Shown here: piece after piece, positions 62,028 through 64,000 of the stretch | Layout: every line of letters starts with the position of its first letter | How positions within the stretch are numbered: position 1 is the stretch's first letter | Assembly: GCF_018860965.1 (NCBI RefSeq) | Contig: NZ_JAHKQF010000015.1 | Span: forward strand, 496,001 to 560,000 | From: Alteromonas sp. C1M14 | Lineage (GTDB): Bacteria; Pseudomonadota; Gammaproteobacteria; Enterobacterales; Alteromonadaceae | DNA: 64,000 nt | Direction of reading: 5' to 3' | Position numbers and translations under genes: made by a program | The notes under the pieces: model-generated | Told to the model about the DNA's origin: nothing | The model's database searches: none | What the model saw: only the letters and a program-made list of their open reading frames with translations

Positions 62028-63704
62028 ATGTATTTTTTATCGCTGCGACAGGAACTTGCCCACCCCCGAACCTCGGTCCAACTTTGTATCCTTGGTATTG
62101 TAGGTGGCTTCATTGCGGCGGGTTTGATTATCCTTTTTCGCTTATGCATTGAATGGGTGCAAGGTAGTGCCCTTTCTCAACTTCGCCAATTCACCGATGA
62201 TGAACGGATTATTTGGTTCGTCATGCCCATCGGCGCCGCCTTAATTATTCTTTTTATTGCCTTTCTTACCGGTTTTAAGCATTACCGAATGGGCATTCCT
62301 TTCATTATTCACCGCATAAAATACTACTATGGCATGGTGCCGTTTCGTACCACGGTAAATCAATTTTTTGGTGGCATGATGGCATTAGCTGGCGGATTTG
62401 TAGTGGGCAGAGAAGGCCCCTCGGTACATCTAGGCGCGTCGGGAAGTAGCTTTTTAGGCCAATGGCTTCGCCTCCCCTACAACAGCATTCGGATCCTCGC
62501 AGGATGCGGTATCGCCGCGGGGATCTCGGCTTCGTTCAATACACCGTTTGCAGCGGTTATCTTTGTTATGGAAGTGGTTTTACGGGAGTATAAAATTCAT
62601 ATCTTCGTTCCCGTTATGCTCGCCGCCGCCATCGGTTCGGTGCTCACTCGCATGGTATTTGGTGAAGTCAATGAATTGTCATTTCTGGCAATCACGGCAT
62701 TAGAAGAATGGATGTATTTGTATTTTATTCTTTTAGGGATTGTATTGGGTGCCCTCGCGACATTATTTAATTCTCAAATCATGCGCATCATGCAATCTTT
62801 CCGACACCTCAATATGGTGTGGCGCTTAATATTAGCGGCGGTCATTACCGGTTGTGTCGGCGCCCTGCAACCGGAAAGCCTGGGGGCAAACTTTGAAGAT
62901 GTGGAGCATTTATTTGGCACTCACCCTGGTGCGTTACTACTTATCACTATTTTAATCGCAAAATTCTTTCTTGCCGTATTTGCTATCGGACTTGGGGTGC
63001 CCGGCGGCATCATTGGCCCGGTGATGGTGATAGGGATGTTAGCGGGCTCGGTATTATTAATGCCATTACAAGGGGTTGTTGATATCGATGAATTTACCAG
63101 TAGCTTTGCCCTGTTAGGGGTCGCCGGTATGCTCACTGCGGTGCTTCATGCGCCTTTGGCTGCGTTATCCGCGGTAATGGAATTATCCTACAGCCCACAA
63201 ATTATATTACCGGCTATGTTAGTGATCGTACCGGCCTACGTCACTGCAACTCAATTTTTAGGCAATCGCTCGATATTCATTAGACAGCTAGATTATCAAA
63301 AACTACCCTATGCTCTCTCGTCGGTGCAGGAATCTCTGGAAAAAACCGGGGTTCTTGCTGCCATGACAAAAGATTACAAGCTTTTTTACAATGCGCCGGA
63401 AGAGGTCATCGAAAATTACCTTTCCGACAGTCCAACCCATGTGGTTGTACAAAAGATCAGGTCGGAGCGCGATGTCACCTTTAAGCTAGTACAATACGAT
63501 GTGAGTTTAGAACACAATGCTCAGCCGCTAAGTTACCACAACATGGAAGGGGTCATGAGTCAGGCAACATTAAATGAAGTGTACGAAAAGCTTAAAAACC
63601 GTCGCACTGGTGCCGTGTATATTTTTGAGCAAAATAAACAGGAAATTCAAGGTGTCATTACTTGGAATATTCTGCAGTCGTTCTTGCAAAGAGCACAATA
63701 TTAA
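62028..63704 (+). CDS. ClC-family chloride channel with C-terminal regulatory domain
   Basis: This 558-residue membrane protein has about ten to twelve helices. The selectivity motif GREGPSVHLG, with gating Glu, is at about residues 128-137, and GVPGGIIGPVMVIG at about 325-338. The C-terminus from about 430 (LLSSVQESLEK...) looks like CBS-type regulatory repeats. Both anion channels and proton-coupled exchangers share this family; the type cannot be told here. Confidence 0.9.
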   Translation: MYFLSLRQELAHPRTSVQLCILGIVGGFIAAGLIILFRLCIEWVQGSALSQLRQFTDDERIIWFVMPIGAALIILFIAFLTGFKHYRMGIPFIIHRIKYYYGMVPFRTTVNQFFGGMMALAGGFVVGREGPSVHLGASGSSFLGQWLRLPYNSIRILAGCGIAAGISASFNTPFAAVIFVMEVVLREYKIHIFVPVMLAAAIGSVLTRMVFGEVNELSFLAITALEEWMYLYFILLGIVLGALATLFNSQIMRIMQSFRHLNMVWRLILAAVITGCVGALQPESLGANFEDVEHLFGTHPGALLLITILIAKFFLAVFAIGLGVPGGIIGPVMVIGMLAGSVLLMPLQGVVDIDEFTSSFALLGVAGMLTAVLHAPLAALSAVMELSYSPQIILPAMLVIVPAYVTATQFLGNRSIFIRQLDYQKLPYALSSVQESLEKTGVLAAMTKDYKLFYNAPEEVIENYLSDSPTHVVVQKIRSERDVTFKLVQYDVSLEHNAQPLSYHNMEGVMSQATLNEVYEKLKNRRTGAVYIFEQNKQEIQGVITWNILQSFLQRAQY

Positions 63705-63715
63705 ACAGGTATTTT

Positions 63716-64000
63716 ATGATTTTCTGGATTAAAGCTCTGCATATTTTTTTCGTTATAGCATGGCTTGCAGGTATTTTTTATCTGCCACGACTATTTGTTT
63801 ATCATGCTGGCGCTGAGCATCAGGTAGTCAAAGACCAATTTAAAATAATGGAACGAAGATTGTGGTTTTTTATCACACCTTTTGCCATTTTAACCGCTAT
63901 TTTTGGGTTTGCGCTTATTTATATGTATGGACTGGCGTGGTTAAAGGCGTCTGCTTGGTTGCATGTAAAGTTCGTACTATTACTTGCCATTTACGGTTAT
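63716..64000 (+). CDS. hemJ: HemJ-type protoporphyrinogen oxidase, N-terminal part
   Basis: The first 95 residues are visible before the window ends. The start MIFWIKALHIFFVIAWLAGIFYLPRLFVYH matches the HemJ family, with His9 and the LPRLFVYH segment. It oxidises protoporphyrinogen IX in haem synthesis. About two thirds of the usual 145 residues are present. It lies 11 bases after the ClC gene. Confidence 0.88.
   Translation, partial: MIFWIKALHIFFVIAWLAGIFYLPRLFVYHAGAEHQVVKDQFKIMERRLWFFITPFAILTAIFGFALIYMYGLAWLKASAWLHVKFVLLLAIYGY

Overview
The window is a stretch of core chromosome from a marine-type gammaproteobacterium, most likely an Alteromonadales member (Alteromonas, Aestuariibacter or a close relative). 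This is inferred from protein families and gene order: a thr operon with ung, an ArcB kinase divergent from gltBD, lpoA-yraN-diaA-dolP, a GntR-prpBC-acnD-prpF propionate operon, a carboxynorspermidine-type polyamine pair, and tyrS beside an OapA-like M23 peptidase. I see no prophage, insertion sequence, tRNA, rRNA, CRISPR array or defence island. Base composition looks fairly even, apart from AT-rich intergenic DNA upstream of gltB.

Region by region. 1-1170: the end of pgi and a small DUF3545 gene, each followed by a hairpin terminator. 1250-6809 (minus strand): thr leader peptide, attenuator, thrA, thrB, thrC and ung. 7231-8979: a secreted M20 peptidase. 9254-13704: a YiaY/ErcA-like iron alcohol dehydrogenase, a hybrid histidine kinase with a cysteine-rich N-terminus, and a convergent REC-LuxR regulator. 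13908-16484: a TonB-dependent receptor. 16951-20885: aceK, then an OmpR-type response regulator overlapping its sensor kinase. 20889-23499: a DUF3833 lipoprotein with a chalcone-isomerase-like protein, a PLP-dependent desulfhydrase/deaminase homologue and a hypothetical gene. 23593-25940: the carboxy(nor)spermidine dehydrogenase and decarboxylase. 25947-30918: rsmI with a small hypothetical gene, then lpoA-yraN-diaA-dolP for envelope and replication control. 30987-39201: a DHA2 drug transporter, then the 2-methylcitrate cycle operon under a GntR regulator. 39431-45017: adenine deaminase, two bacterial-PH membrane proteins and ArcB. 46028-51927: glutamate synthase gltBD. 52099-56918: a secreted hypothetical protein, a DUF2726 protein, mtnN, a CobD/CbiB homologue, a rhodanese and tyrS. 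57098-64000: an M23 peptidase, MscS, AHSA1 and GST proteins, erpA, a DUF6776 protein, a ClC channel and the start of hemJ.

Regulation is the most informative part. The thr operon has an Ile/Thr-rich leader whose codons can pair with the terminator arm. The prp regulator has four copies of an ATTGTCGACAAT-like palindrome, two of them bracketing a good sigma-70 promoter. The palindrome TAGACGTCTA lies upstream of thr, the TonB receptor and gltBD and resembles a MetJ met box. A perfect ARG-box-like palindrome lies upstream of gltB. Several short ORFs missed by ordinary gene calling are also recorded.

I did not find a convincing new multi-gene system. The best leads are the shared palindrome, the alcohol dehydrogenase/Cys-rich kinase locus and a 20-residue ORF between arcB and gltB. 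All functions are inferred from reading the sequence; no database search was run.
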